From Ichthyophis bannanicus (Eukaryota; Chordata; Amphibia; Gymnophiona; Ichthyophiidae), in assembly GCA_033557465.1 (NCBI GenBank), contig CM066034.1, forward strand, positions 416,308,159-416,372,158: a stretch of 64,000 bases of DNA. The letters run 5' to 3'. Position 1 is the first letter of the stretch, and each line of letters begins with the position of its first letter. Positions 11,922-21,006 of this stretch are shown one piece after another. A program made the position numbers and the translations under genes. Under the pieces are notes generated by a model that had not been told where the DNA came from, did not search any database, and worked only from the letters and a program-made list of their open reading frames with translations.

Positions 11922-12322
11922 GGCTATTCACCTCATTGGCGCATAACCTTCCCTGCTGAACTCTAACCCGGATATTCAGTGCTGTGGTGATGGCATTGAA
12001 TATCTTGGAATCATTGCACACACCGAAAGCCGCCAAAGCTAACCAGGCAGCCGCAATATTGCAAGCTGCCTGGTTAGCTCCTGCTCTTTGAAGATAGGCG
12101 AGGGTTTTCCTCACCTATCTTTTTGGTGCAGATTGCTAACTGGGCAGTATACAATATCACTGCTGCCTGGTTATCACTTGTTGCTACCTCTGCTCCACCC
12201 TGGAATGCCCCCAACACACCCCGATGATAACTGGATAAAATCAGATCCCGATTTAAGGCATTCACACAGTTTACTGGGCTATAAACCGTGTAAATGTCTT
12301 TCGAAAATCGGATCCTATATGT
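11922..12322 (-). mobile_element. Non-autonomous MITE family M, copy 1
   Basis: Read on the minus strand it follows the copies at 16067-16481 and 48950-49250: 'catttacacggttt', 'actgtgtgaatgcc', 'ggggtgtgttgggggcatt', 'gggtggagcagaggt', 'aaccaggcagcagtgata'. No coding capacity. The termini are degraded here. Confidence 0.65.
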
Positions 12323-12620
12323 TTAATAAATTGCACAGATCATGAAAAGGAAGTTCATTTTTTCTATGTGCCTACTTTTTACACATGCGTCACACACAGA
12401 ATTTCTATCCATAAAAATTACATACTGTATTTTTTTGCAGGACATTGAATCTGCTTGATTCTAAGCCTGCCTTAACATATAGTGCCACCCCTGCCCAAAT
12501 TTGATTCACTCTCAGAATTTATATCCAGGTCTCATGGATGTGTCTACAGGGTATGTGTGGAATAGCAAGGAAGTGTCACTGTGAATGTGTATGCACTGTA
12601 ATTTTGTGTGGGGTATGTGT
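12323..12620. other. No gene recognised
   Basis: No repeat ends or frames that I can support. Confidence 0.4.
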
Positions 12621-12714
12621 CTGGGTAGGACACCTTGGACCTTCTGGAATCAGGAGCACTGTTCTTGTCTGACAATAAGTATCATCTGGTCTGCTTGGCG
12701 GCTAAGGTTATTGT

Positions 12715-14445
12715 GTTCAGAGATTTTGCATAGATGTGTGCTTTGCCTGGTTGTCTAAGCTTGCTTTCAAAGGCAAGCTATTGTTTGGGGAAGACATGGA
12801 GAGGCTGGTTAAGGAGTTGGGTGAATCCAAGCCTCTTCGCCTTCTGGAGGATAAGCCCAGGGAGTCCAGGAAGCAGTCAGCCCCATCTTCCTCTTCTGTG
12901 TCCTCCCATTATTCTCATTCCTGTTATCAGGATTCCTGAGGTTCCAGGACTCTAGGCAGTATTGCTCAGGGAAGTCCTCCTTCCACTCTTCCAGATTTCG
13001 CTCCTGGGCTCAGTCTTTCCACAAGGCCCATGGGCCCTGGGATGACCCCCTCCTCCAGAATAAGCCCTACCATCTGGCATAATTATGGGTTTAGGGCCCA
13101 TTCTGGGGCACCTCCAGTGGGCAGCTTGCTCTGCCTCCTTTGCCAGGAGTGGGTCTAGGTTACTTCCGACTTCTGGGTACTAAATATTATGTGACATGGC
13201 TACATTCTGGAATGCAGAGAGCCTATCCCAAATGCCTTTGTGGTCTCTCCATATGGTTCTGAAACCAAGAAGACCACTGTCCAGACTAGTCTGGGAAGAC
13301 TGCTCAGTATGCCTCCCACCAAATGGGGGAAGGGCCGGTATTCCATCTACTTTGTGCTTCCAAAGAAGGATGAGTACTTCTGGCCAATCCTTGATCTCAG
13401 GGGCAGCCATGCCCACTTGAAGGTCTTTCAGTTATGTTTAACGATGCTGAAATTGGTCATCCAGATTTGCAAATGGAATTTTTTTCATCTCCCTGGGTCT
13501 GGCCAAAGCTTATTTCCACATTCAAGGTTGCAAAGATCAGCTGTGTTTCATGTGCTTTGCCATTCTTAGTTCTCACTTTCAATTCTCTGCTATTCTTTTT
13601 GGTCTCACCACCATCCTGAGGGCATTTTCTATGGTTATGGTGGTGGCAGTCATGGCTCTACAATGCAAAGGGATATGTGTTCATCCATACCTGGATGACT
13701 AGCTTATCTCAGTCAGGTTGCAAATGGAAGCCCTTGGAGTGTCAGCCTGGGTGGAACAGTTTCTGAAGTCTGGGCTGAGTGATTAATCACAGCCTTCTCA
13801 GATGCTGGAATATCTTGGGGCTTGGTTCAACACTCACACAAGACAGGATTTTCCTATCTGTGGAGAAACTGAGAAAGCTGATAATTCAACTGGTAGCCTT
13901 TTGGAAGAAGTAGGTTCTCAAAATTTGGGATTATATTCAGCTCTTTGATTCCATGGCAGAACCATCAAGCTGGTTCCTTGCTCACATAAGACTGCTACAA
14001 AGATCTCTGATATCTTGCTGGTTGCCCCACTCACAGGACTTTGATGTCAGGCTTCTCACCCCACCCCCACCCCCACCCCCCTTGTTGGTATCAGTCCATC
14101 CATTTGTATTGTGAAGTCAATGCTGACTCCTGGTGACACAATAGCCCCTGTGCTTTTTTGGCCAGATGTAACCAGAAGTAGATTGCCAGGCCTTTCTTCT
14201 AAGGCAGTAGAGGGTAAAGTGGCTTGCCCAAGTTGTACAAATAAGGATCAAACCCTGGTTGCTGGGATACCAGGCTGTCTACTCTAACCACTAGACTACT
14301 CCATGCACCTAAAAATTATTTTGTGGTTTCGCCTATCAACAGACGCCAGCCTGGCTATGAAGGACTTGGTTTGCAGCCCTGATAGGACCACCCTTGCACA
14401 TTTCCAGCCCAGGGGCTCTTGAGGCAGAGGCTGGTACTGCTGATT
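12715..14445 (+). pseudogene. DIRS-type retrotransposon remnant (gag-like and RT)
   Basis: The first part gives 'KLLFGEDMERLVKELGESK' followed by a serine-rich run, the arrangement of DIRS gag-like proteins. From 13300 the translation gives 'GRYSIYFVLPKKDEYFWPIL' then 'DLRGSHAHLKVF', typical of DIRS RT motif 1-2, and later 'VHPYLDD' (RT catalytic YLDD-like box) followed by a stop. Several frameshifts and stops show it is dead. A 'TDASLA' word near 14340, past a SINE insertion, may be the RNase H start. No tyrosine recombinase was found. DIRS elements integrate through a recombinase, not an integrase. Confidence 0.65.
14090..14310 (-). mobile_element. tRNA-derived SINE-1, full or near full copy
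   Basis: Complement reads a tRNA-like head with 'tagtctagtggttagag' (A box) and 'ggtttgatcc' (B box region), then the central 'cttgggcaagccactt', then the tail 'gcattgacttcac'. This matches the cleaner copy at 28102-28327 in reverse. It splits the DIRS remnant. It could not be a functional tRNA because the cloverleaf is not maintained. Confidence 0.75.
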
Positions 14446-14720
14446 AAAAGGAGAATTGGATTTAGCTCATGCCTTTCTCAGAAGTTCAAGGCAAGGTACA
14501 GTAGGTATTTTCCTGTCCCTGAAGGGCTTACAATCTAAGGGGTATGTTTACTAAAGGTTAATGCATGTTAACCTTTAGTAAACATAGCCCTCTACTGGTG
14601 CCTGAGGCAATGGAAGATTAAGTGACTTGCAAAAAATCACAAGGAGCAGGAATTTGATCTTGGTTTCCTTGACTCTTAGTCCATGGCTATAGCCATTATG
14701 CTACTGCTCCCTTCTCATAA
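14445..14720 (-). mobile_element. tRNA-derived SINE-2, interrupted by a palindromic MITE
   Basis: Minus strand: 'gggagcagtagcataatggc' (A-box-like), 'agatcaaattcctgctcctt' (B-box-like), 'gcaagtcacttaatctt', 'attgcctcagg', then after a 54-bp insertion 'agattgtaagcccttcagg'. The central block is shared with SINE-1, but the 3' half differs, so it belongs to another family. Confidence 0.65.
14538..14591. mobile_element. 54-bp fully palindromic MITE
   Basis: Two 24-bp arms (AGGGGTATGTTTACTAAAGG and its complement, then TTAA) surround a 6-bp centre TGCATG; only one arm mismatch. The flanks are CTA on both sides (14535-14537 and 14592-14594), a 3-bp target duplication as in PIF/Harbinger-type elements. 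It sits inside SINE-2 and so is younger. Confidence 0.7.
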
Positions 14721-15349
14721 ACAACCTGACTCTTGAGAGCAGACAGTGTATAAGTTCTATTCTTCTGCCATGGTTCCACACTTCTGGAGATAAACGGAGG
14801 CTTCATCTGCCTCGCTTACATGCACATCTGGTGCCTGTTTGAGTAGGGGCAATATGAGCATCACCTCAGTCCTAGCGCAGCGGACTTCTCTCCTTGCTTG
14901 CCTTTCTTCAAGATGACACTGAGAAAAACCTCTCCTTTAGCTCCTTGAAATGGCAGCCTTGTCATGTTTTTTAGCATCAATAGCGGAGTGCTCCTTGGTC
15001 TCACACCTGGATGCGGCCCATTTCCTTCAGGAAAGGGGGTGAAAATGTAAGCACTGGACTCTGGGTGCTGAAGATTCATGATATGCCACTACAAATCCAT
15101 AAAAGTAGATTGGTTGAGTTCTCTCAATATGGTGTTATCTTGAGGGGTACAGGGTGCAGAGCAAACAGTTTTATTTCTTTGAAAACACCAAGATGAACAG
15201 GTTAAATTCTGAAATTTCACTTTCTATTTTTATATAGAAATTAGGAGAGCATAAGAAAAAGATGTTAATTTTAATTAATTTCCTGGGTTGTTTAGGGAAT
15301 TTTTCATCTTAATTTGGCTTTTAAAAAAATGTTTCATTTTGAGGGCAGT
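14721..15349. other. No gene recognised
   Basis: May contain more of the DIRS remnant, since it lies downstream of its RNase H-like word, but no recombinase motif could be read. The open frames here are short and not domain-like. Confidence 0.35.
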
Positions 15350-15548
15350 GTCATCAATAGTGCACCCAGTTGCTTAAATAGTGCTCCCTATTGGTCAAAT
15401 AGAGCACACTATTGTGCAATAGTGTTCCCTATTGATAAATAGGGTCACAATGGTCTGTTTTGTAGCTATTGATAAACAAGGCACACTATTGAGCTATAGT
15501 GCACCTTACAGGGTGCTCCATTGAGCAATAATGTGCACTAGTGATGAC
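15350..15548. repeat. ~200-bp foldback repeat with 'atagtgcacc' submotifs
   Basis: The ends GTCATCAATAGTGCACC and (complement of the right end) GTCATCACTAGTGCACA pair with one or two mismatches. Inside, words such as 'atagtgcac' and 'ctattg' recur on both strands at least five times. There are no coding frames. Just downstream, 15648-15670 'ttcaaacaaatgcacatccct' is the complement of the 'agggatgtgcattcatttga' block at 21004-21025, so the foldback may be part of a larger dispersed repeat. Confidence 0.6.
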
Positions 15549-15670
15549 AAATGAAAAAAAAATACAACTTTTGAGAAGTTTCCTGTCATTTCAGGTCAAA
15601 AATGACATGAAACAATATGGGGAATGCCACTGACCTTTCTAATGTCATTTCAAACAAATGCACATCCCTA

Positions 15671-16066
15671 ACAGAAATAGCCTTACCTGGGTCAGTTTGT
15701 AACATATAAGGAAAATATGTCCTATGGCATATTTGATATCTGCAAGATCTTCCAAAAATTAGATCTTTGCATAGTAAAAGACCACTTTTCTCCAAAAGGA
15801 CAGGTAATGTTTCCTCAATTTATTAACAAAAATATTATATAGTTAATTTATTATAATCACAATAACATATAGGCCAATTATGGAATCTTTGCATCTTGTC
15901 TACCTAGGATTATAAACTTCCTCATGCTTTCTTGATAAACGGAGCCAGTCCTGGCTTTATCTCATTGTTTCTCTGAAATTGTCCTGCCTTTTCTTCAAGA
16001 AATTGGAATATGAACCAGAACCAACACAGATTATGATGAAATAGAAATGGAATCAGTTAGTGACCC
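15671..16066. other. No gene recognised
   Basis: AT-rich sequence without recognisable repeat or gene. Confidence 0.4.
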
Positions 16067-16481
16067 AGGGGGATATTTAAAGGCATTTACACAATTTGCA
16101 GACCTGCAAACTGTGTTAATGCCACTGAATGAGATGTTCAGTGAGTGCTGTCACTACATGCCCTGTTAGTATGTGGCATTTCGTGGGCATTTTGGGGCGG
16201 AGTGGATGCAGCTCCTGTTACTAACAGGGCAGCAGTGATATAGAGCCTCTGCCCAGATAGAAACAAATTAGCAGCAAGGCTGGCCTAACTTTACCTGCGT
16301 AAGCTAACTGGGTAGCGGCTCAATATCACTGCTGCCTGGTTAGCTTCCGTGTTCTGTGGCGACCCGCATATTCAATGCCAGTGGCCATATATGCTCCCGA
16401 CATTGAATATCTGGGGTTAGAATTCAGCAGTGACAGATAGGTGCTTTACAAGTGCTAGCTGCTGCCACTGAATATCCCCCC
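16067..16481 (+). mobile_element. MITE family M, copy 2
   Basis: Left end GGGGGATATTTAAAGGC and complement of the right end GGGGGATATTCAGTGGC form terminal inverted repeats. The interior shares 'ggcatttacacaattt', 'gcattttggggcggagt' and 'gggcagcagtgatat' with the copies at 11922 and 48950. It is non-coding. Confidence 0.7.
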
Positions 16482-16499
16482 ACCAATCCCCCCGCCAAT

Positions 16500-17110
16500 G
16501 TCCAAGTAATTCAGGAGATTTTGTGGACATGGAGAAGGGAAGAAAAGGGGAAATGGAGCAGGGACAGGAAGGGGAGATGCTGCACTATGGGATGAGGTAG
16601 AGAAAGAAGGGGACATGCTGAATACAGACTAAGGGATGGCAAGGGAGTGAGAGATACTTGACATGGGGAAGACAGAGATGGGGGAATTAGTGAGAGTCTG
16701 AGGAAGTCAAGAGGGAGAATGGGAGAGCTGGGGTGAGGAAGTTGGAAAGCTGTAGGTGGATGCAGTAAAAAACGAGGGAGAATGAGCACTGAATGCTGAG
16801 GAGGTGTGAAATCTAAGCAGAGAAGCAGAAAAATTAATGGAAGAAAGTTGAAGGTGGAAACAATGTCAGAGATGGATGTAGGGGAAGAAATGAAGACAGG
16901 AAGAGTGAAAAAAAAATGGCAAATGGACAGGAGACCACTGAAACAACATAAGGGAAGACAGATAGAAGAAAGCAGAAACCAGAGAATGGAAGCAAGACGA
17001 TTAGAAAAATAAAATAGCCAGATTGCAAAGGTAGAAAAATAATTTCATTTTCATTTTAGTGATTGGAATATGTCAGTTTTTGAAATTAACATCTGTTGTC
17101 TTTCTATTTT
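16500..17110 (+). repeat. Purine-rich dispersed repeat R, copy 1
   Basis: The + strand is almost continuously A/G from 16510 to 17000 and ends in 'gcaaaggtagaaaa', 'gtgattggaatatgtc'. The order 'gatgtaggggaagaaatgaag', 'ggcaaatgg', 'agcaaaggtagaaaa', 'aatatgtc' recurs at 59860-60045. The repeated endings show this is an interspersed repeat, not simple sequence. The open frames on either strand come from the bias. Confidence 0.55.
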
Positions 17111-17159
17111 GCACAGAACAGAGGAAATGCATTGCTGCTTCTATTTCTCTGTTGATTTC

Positions 17160-17345
17160 TCTACTTGGAAATGAAAATTGTAGTTGTTGTGTTAGTCCCT
17201 TTGGATATATGCACTTAAATTAATCAAGTTGAAGACCTTTTTATTGAGCTAACTTAATATTATTTTGACAAGCTTTTGGCAGTTATACTGTTCATCAAGT
17301 CTATGAAGACATAATGCTGTTACACTGGTTTAAATAGTAGGAACT
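17160..17345 (-). mobile_element. PLE 3' repeat (pLTR-like) region
   Basis: On the minus strand this lies directly 3' of the PLE GIY-YIG frame. It contains 'agacttgatgaacagtataact' followed by 'gccaaaagcttgtca' and 'aagttagctcaataaaaagg', an arrangement I know from PLE-associated terminal repeats (consensus-like 'aagttagtccaataaaa'). Confidence 0.5.
17263..17300 (-). ncRNA. Possible degenerate hammerhead ribozyme core
   Basis: Minus-strand TTGATGA, a short arm pair, then CCAAAAGCTTGTCA resembles the hammerhead core CUGAUGA...GAAA followed by a short palindromic stem III (AAGCTT) and a GUC cleavage triplet. PLEs are known to carry such ribozymes in their terminal repeats. Two core positions are wrong here (C to T in CUGAUGA, G to C or A before AAA), so activity is unlikely. 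The call depends on its location in the PLE. Confidence 0.3.
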
Positions 17346-17596
17346 CATCTAAGCTCTGAGCTGTATGCAAACAGTATGTCATTACATATCAAAGCAAGGT
17401 ATGGGATACAGCAACAATTTACATCATACAGGTCTTGTCTGGTCTTAGGTAGCCTACATCTGTCTTTAAACTCCATTGATAAACACCACTAATGAGACAG
17501 TAATCCTTTCGGTTTCAAGGTTTTGTCTGATAATGAGCCAGGAAGCCTATGTCTCTATTCAATCCTTTTCTTGTCAGTGTCAAAGCATTTGATAAT

Positions 17597-17645
17597 TATA
17601 GTTATAGTTTATTGCTTTTGATATACCGCCCTTTGTGGGGCACAT
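17597..17645 (-). mobile_element. L2-type 3' tail inside the PLE
   Basis: Complement reads 'taaactgctctgtatgtgcc' then 'ggcggtatatcaaaagcaataaa', the stem-like 3' end of L2 LINEs or of SINEs that borrow it. Very short, so the parent cannot be told. Confidence 0.5.
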
Positions 17646-17879
17646 ACAGAGCAGTTTATTTCAAATGTTTTTCTTTAATGTATGTTCCTAAAGTTTCTTT
17701 TTAGGGCTTTGATTGTGAGATCATTAAGGGAGTGGTTTTTCTTTGAGACGTGCTTACCTACTGGGCTAATATTCAGTTATTCTCTGTAATAGTTTATAGT
17801 GTTGATATATATCCTCAGTTTCCTGCTTGTTTCTCCAGTGTAGCATCCTTCACATTTTTTGCATTGGATCATATATGGT

Positions 17880-17945
17880 ATGGTTATGGTTTATTACATT
17901 TGATATACCGCTCAGGCCGAAGCATTAGAGCAGTTTACAATACTA
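17880..17945 (-). mobile_element. L2-type 3' tail inside the PLE, second copy
   Basis: Complement reads 'attgtaaactgctctaatgc' then 'gagcggtatatcaaatgtaata', the same kind of 3' end as at 17597. It lies just upstream (in PLE direction) of the GIY-YIG frame. Confidence 0.5.
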
Positions 17946-18294
17946 TATCATTTAAGAAAATATGAAAAGAACGCCATTTATGAGATAGGACAGAATAGAG
18001 TGCTACAGTCATAGAGGAGTATGGATGTGAGCCTTTTACTATGAATTATTTCCCATGTGGGTAGCTGTAGGATCCTGTTATATGTGCTGGCATAACTTGC
18101 ATTGTGGAATTTTGCAGGGTTTTATGCCATTTTCTTTCATTTGAGATTCTGGTTGAAGTTTACTCCTTGCAAGTTTTCATTCCAGATTGGGTAGTTGGTG
18201 GAAAATTAGAATTGGAGGGGTGGGAACATTTTTTTTTAGTAATTTATCCTCCAGAAATAGGGATTGGAGATCTTTGGTAATTTTCCTAAGGTTA

Positions 18295-19848
18295 CACTGC
18301 TCAACATTGAAATCGTTACTGACTTTAAAAGGCCCTAATCTGTAGTATCTTGGTGAGCTGAACATGAATATAACATTAAAAAAAATTATTGGCTCTCGTT
18401 TTGAAGATAATGCATGTAGTTCATTTTTGACGTTTCACCGTGTAAATTTATCCAGTAGGACATCAACAACATCCCAAATAAGCCTTGAATGATGTAATAT
18501 TGCATCACATTGCATAATACCAGCATGCACACATCATCCAGAGTTGATTGCATCATTTTCTGATGCAATGCAATACTACTGCCAGACGGCTGTGAAGCCA
18601 TTTGACGTCAGCAGTATACTATACGCAGTCGGAAAGGAAAGAAATCTGGTATTCTGTTCCAATATTGAAAACCTCATGAATGCCTTAAAAATCACTCATG
18701 ACCCACAAGACTGGAGACTATTTATAGACTCTTCGAAACTGAGTCTGAAGGCTGTGCATTTGAACAATGGAAACCGTCTTCCTTCTATTCCAGTAGCGCA
18801 TGCCGTCCAGATGAAAGAGACATACGATAACTTAAAGCATCTACTGACTTCCATTAACTATAACAAGTACAGCTGGCACCTCTGTGGTGATTTGAAAGTA
18901 GTTGCCCTTTTAATGGGACTGCAGCAGGGATATATAAAATACATGTGTTTCTTATGTGAGTGGGATAGCCGAGCAAGGGATTGGCACTACTTGCGGAAGG
19001 AATGGAATCGCAGACAAAATGTAACAGTTGGAGAGAAGAATATCCAGCACCCAGCTCTGGTTGAGGCTCACAAAATCCTGCTACCACCCCTTCACATCAA
19101 ACTAGGTTTGATGAAAAACTTCGTGAAAGCCATGGACCGCACTTCGCCAGCTTTCCGATACCTGCATGAAAAATTCCCTCGACTCAGCGAAGCAAAGATT
19201 AAAGAGGGAGTTTTTGTGGGTCCTCAGATTAGAGAGCTCTTCAAAGATGGCTGGTTCAACAACTTGCTGCAGGGTGATGTGAAACAAGCATGGAATGCTT
19301 TTCACCTAGTGTCAACAAACTTTCTCAGGAATGTTAGGGCAGAAAACTACAAGGAACTAGTAAAAGATATGCTGATGCAGTATCAGAAACTTGGCTGCAA
19401 TATGTCTCTAAAGATCCATTTCCTTGATTCCCATCTCGATTTCTTTCCTGACAACTATGGTATGGTTAGTGATGAACAGGGCGAATGTTTTCACCAGGAT
19501 ATCGCAACGATGGAGCAAAGATACCAGGGAAAATGGTCCACTACATTGCTGGCTGACTACTGCTGGACACTCCCCAGAGAAGCTCCCAAACAGCTGTACA
19601 AGAGACAGGTGAAAAAATCTAAGAAGTAGTCTATGACTTGGTTTTTTGCAGGTATTAACCGAAGGCCTATTATATTTACTATTGGCATGCATTTTGTGAA
19701 GTAAACATTAATTCTTGTAGATTACAAAAAAAACTAGAGCCAACTTTGCAATTTCACTGTCATATTCGTATTCATCATATAAAAATTGATAAGAAATGAC
19801 TATTTTTATTTCAGTAACATGACTTTTGTAAAATTTTGTTGACCAGTG
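18295..19848 (+). mobile_element. 1554-bp DNA transposon with CACTG termini, inserted in the PLE
   Basis: Left end CACTGCTCAACA and complement of the right end CACTGGTCAACA match at 11 of 12 positions. Both sides are flanked by TTA (18292-18294 and 19849-19851). Removing the element and one TTA joins the PLE frame as 'YNPEQDN' + 'LRKITK', which is the expected PLE sequence, so the boundaries are exact. CAC-starting termini with 3-bp duplications point to the CACTA/EnSpm-Mirage-Chapaev group; this assignment is inference. About 250 bp left of the ORF have no coding potential, so the copy is probably internally deleted. Confidence 0.85.
18544..19629 (+). CDS. Transposon-encoded protein of unknown function (361 codons, probably N-terminally truncated)
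   Basis: The frame is open for 361 codons inside a small DNA transposon. The listed start is a TTG; the first in-frame ATG is 18568, and an in-frame TGA lies at 18490. Visible features are a Cys pair with context 'YMCFLCEWDSRARDWHY', a conserved-looking 'LPPLHIKLGLMKNFVKAMDR', 'VFVGPQIRELFKDGWF', 'LKIHFLDSHLDFFPDNYG', 'DEQGECFHQDIATMEQRYQG' and a basic C-terminus (KRQVKKSKK). I recall very similar unannotated proteins in insect and cnidarian genomes but know no assigned activity. The acidic and His residues in the HFLDSH and DEQGECFHQD blocks could be catalytic, which is a guess. Codons are intact although the PLE around it is wrecked, so the insertion is much younger. A domesticated gene is less likely because of the flanking TIRs and TSD. 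Confidence 0.75.
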   Translation: MIASFSDAMQYYCQTAVKPFDVSSILYAVGKERNLVFCSNIENLMNALKITHDPQDWRLFIDSSKLSLKAVHLNNGNRLPSIPVAHAVQMKETYDNLKHLLTSINYNKYSWHLCGDLKVVALLMGLQQGYIKYMCFLCEWDSRARDWHYLRKEWNRRQNVTVGEKNIQHPALVEAHKILLPPLHIKLGLMKNFVKAMDRTSPAFRYLHEKFPRLSEAKIKEGVFVGPQIRELFKDGWFNNLLQGDVKQAWNAFHLVSTNFLRNVRAENYKELVKDMLMQYQKLGCNMSLKIHFLDSHLDFFPDNYGMVSDEQGECFHQDIATMEQRYQGKWSTTLLADYCWTLPREAPKQLYKRQVKKSKK

Positions 19849-20319
19849 TTATCTTGTTCTGGGTTATACTGTAAATTGCCACAAGAGGTACATGTTCTAC
19901 AGTTCTTCTTTCTTTATATTGCAGTAACTTTTCTATGGATGTTTTGAGTGAGGATGCAGTTTTCTTGGAGATTATTTTGATGTGATAGCCCTTTTTTGAT
20001 GAATTCTGTTAGGACTATAAGATGTTTGTTTCTGTCTTAGCGATCAGAGCATATATGGTGGCATCTTGTAGCCTGGCTGTGTATAATGGATATTTTTTTA
20101 TGTGGAGGATGGAAACTGGAACTTAGTTTCATCTGTCAGTTGGATTCCTGTATATTGATGTTTGTAAGTGGCTCATGGAGATTGAGACTGTAGTGTCTAA
20201 AAATTGAATGCTTTCCATTAAGTAGTCCATTTTGAGTCTGATTGTGGTATGGCATGTATTGAAGGAGTTGTAGAATTGTATAAGATTCTTTTCTCTTTCA
20301 GTCTAAATTATGAATCTTA

Positions 20320-20481
20320 TTTATTTTATTTATTTAGCTGTATTTATATCCCGCTTTTCACCGGGTCAAAGCGGTCAATTGGGAGATACATTTAACATGA
20401 GGGGATGAGGTGGGACTTGAACCCCTGGCCCTCCAGCCTGAAGTACCTTGTTCTAACCACTAGACCACTCCTCCCAATCAT
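20320..20481 (-). mobile_element. tRNA-derived SINE-3 with L2-type tail, inside the PLE
   Basis: Minus strand: 'gggaggagtggtctagtggt' (A box), 'ggggttcaagtcccacctca' (B box GGTTCAAGTCC), then 'gaccgctttgacccggtgaa' and 'aagcgggatataaatacagc' followed by an (aaat)n tail. The 3' end pairs as a short hairpin and resembles L2 3' ends, so L2 may have mobilised it. It splits the PLE right after the YIDD box. Confidence 0.75.
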
Positions 20482-20917
20482 CTATGTATCAGTAATATCT
20501 GAAAGGTTTGTTGTGGCAACCATTCAGGAATGTCTCCTTTAATTCTGACATAAAAGGTTTGGCACCCTGTGGTGCCATTTTGGTGCCTATGGCTGTTCCC
20601 ATAATCTGTAGACAGATGTGAAGTAGCTGTAGGTAGGATGAATTCAGTTAGCTTTATATCAGTTTCTGCTGTGTACTCATGGTCTAGGGAAGTTGTGTTT
20701 AAGAACTTGTAATATGCTGCTATGCCGTTTGCCTGGACGATATTATTGTACAGGGATTCTACATCTATTTCGATATGGAGGTGTTCAGCAGTAGTTGCCC
20801 AGTATTTTTTAACTTGTTTAGAAAATCTGTAGTATCGTGTAGGAAACTGCTTGTCTTTTTTACTAAGGGCTTGAGGTTCGCTTCTATTAGTTCAGATATT
20901 TTTGCTGTGAGTGTGCC

Positions 20918-21006
20918 AGTGCTATAAATTCTTAAAACAACCTCCCTAGACCATGAGTTCACAACAAAAACTTTCAGATACTACCGATACATAGATCATT
21001 TATTCA
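20918..21006 (+). pseudogene. Inverted PLE RT fragment
   Basis: On the + strand 'YKFLKTTSLDHEFTT' runs into 'KTFRYYRYIDHLFI'. Both blocks are also present on the minus strand (as 'YYKFLNTTSLDHEY' near 20700 and 'FRYYRYIDD' near 20490), here fused with the intervening part missing. So a second, opposite-facing PLE piece is joined head to head at about 20917. Confidence 0.7.

Larger units (their letters stand above)
17480..20917 (-). pseudogene. Penelope-like element ORF: RT, linker and GIY-YIG endonuclease, broken
   Basis: Read on the minus strand from 20917: 'TAKISELIEANLKPLV', 'SFLHDTTDFLNKLK', 'DVESLYNNI' (RT motif A), 'IMGTAIGTKMAP' (motif B), 'FRYYRYIDD' (motif C at about 20485), then after a SINE 'QFYNSFNTCHTTIRLKMDY', 'IQFLDTTVSI', 'YRNPTDR', 'VPLVAIY'. 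After the DNA transposon come 'NLRKITKDLQSLFLEDKLL', 'PTPPILIFHQLPNL', and from 17880 'YMIQCKKCEGCYTGETSRKL', 'VGKHVSKKNHSLNDLTI', 'TRKGLNRDIGFLAHY'. That is the domain order of PLEs with a C-terminal GIY-YIG nuclease. Frameshifts and stops are numerous, so it is dead. Two ~60-bp L2-type tails (17597-17645, 17880-17945) also interrupt it. Confidence 0.85.
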
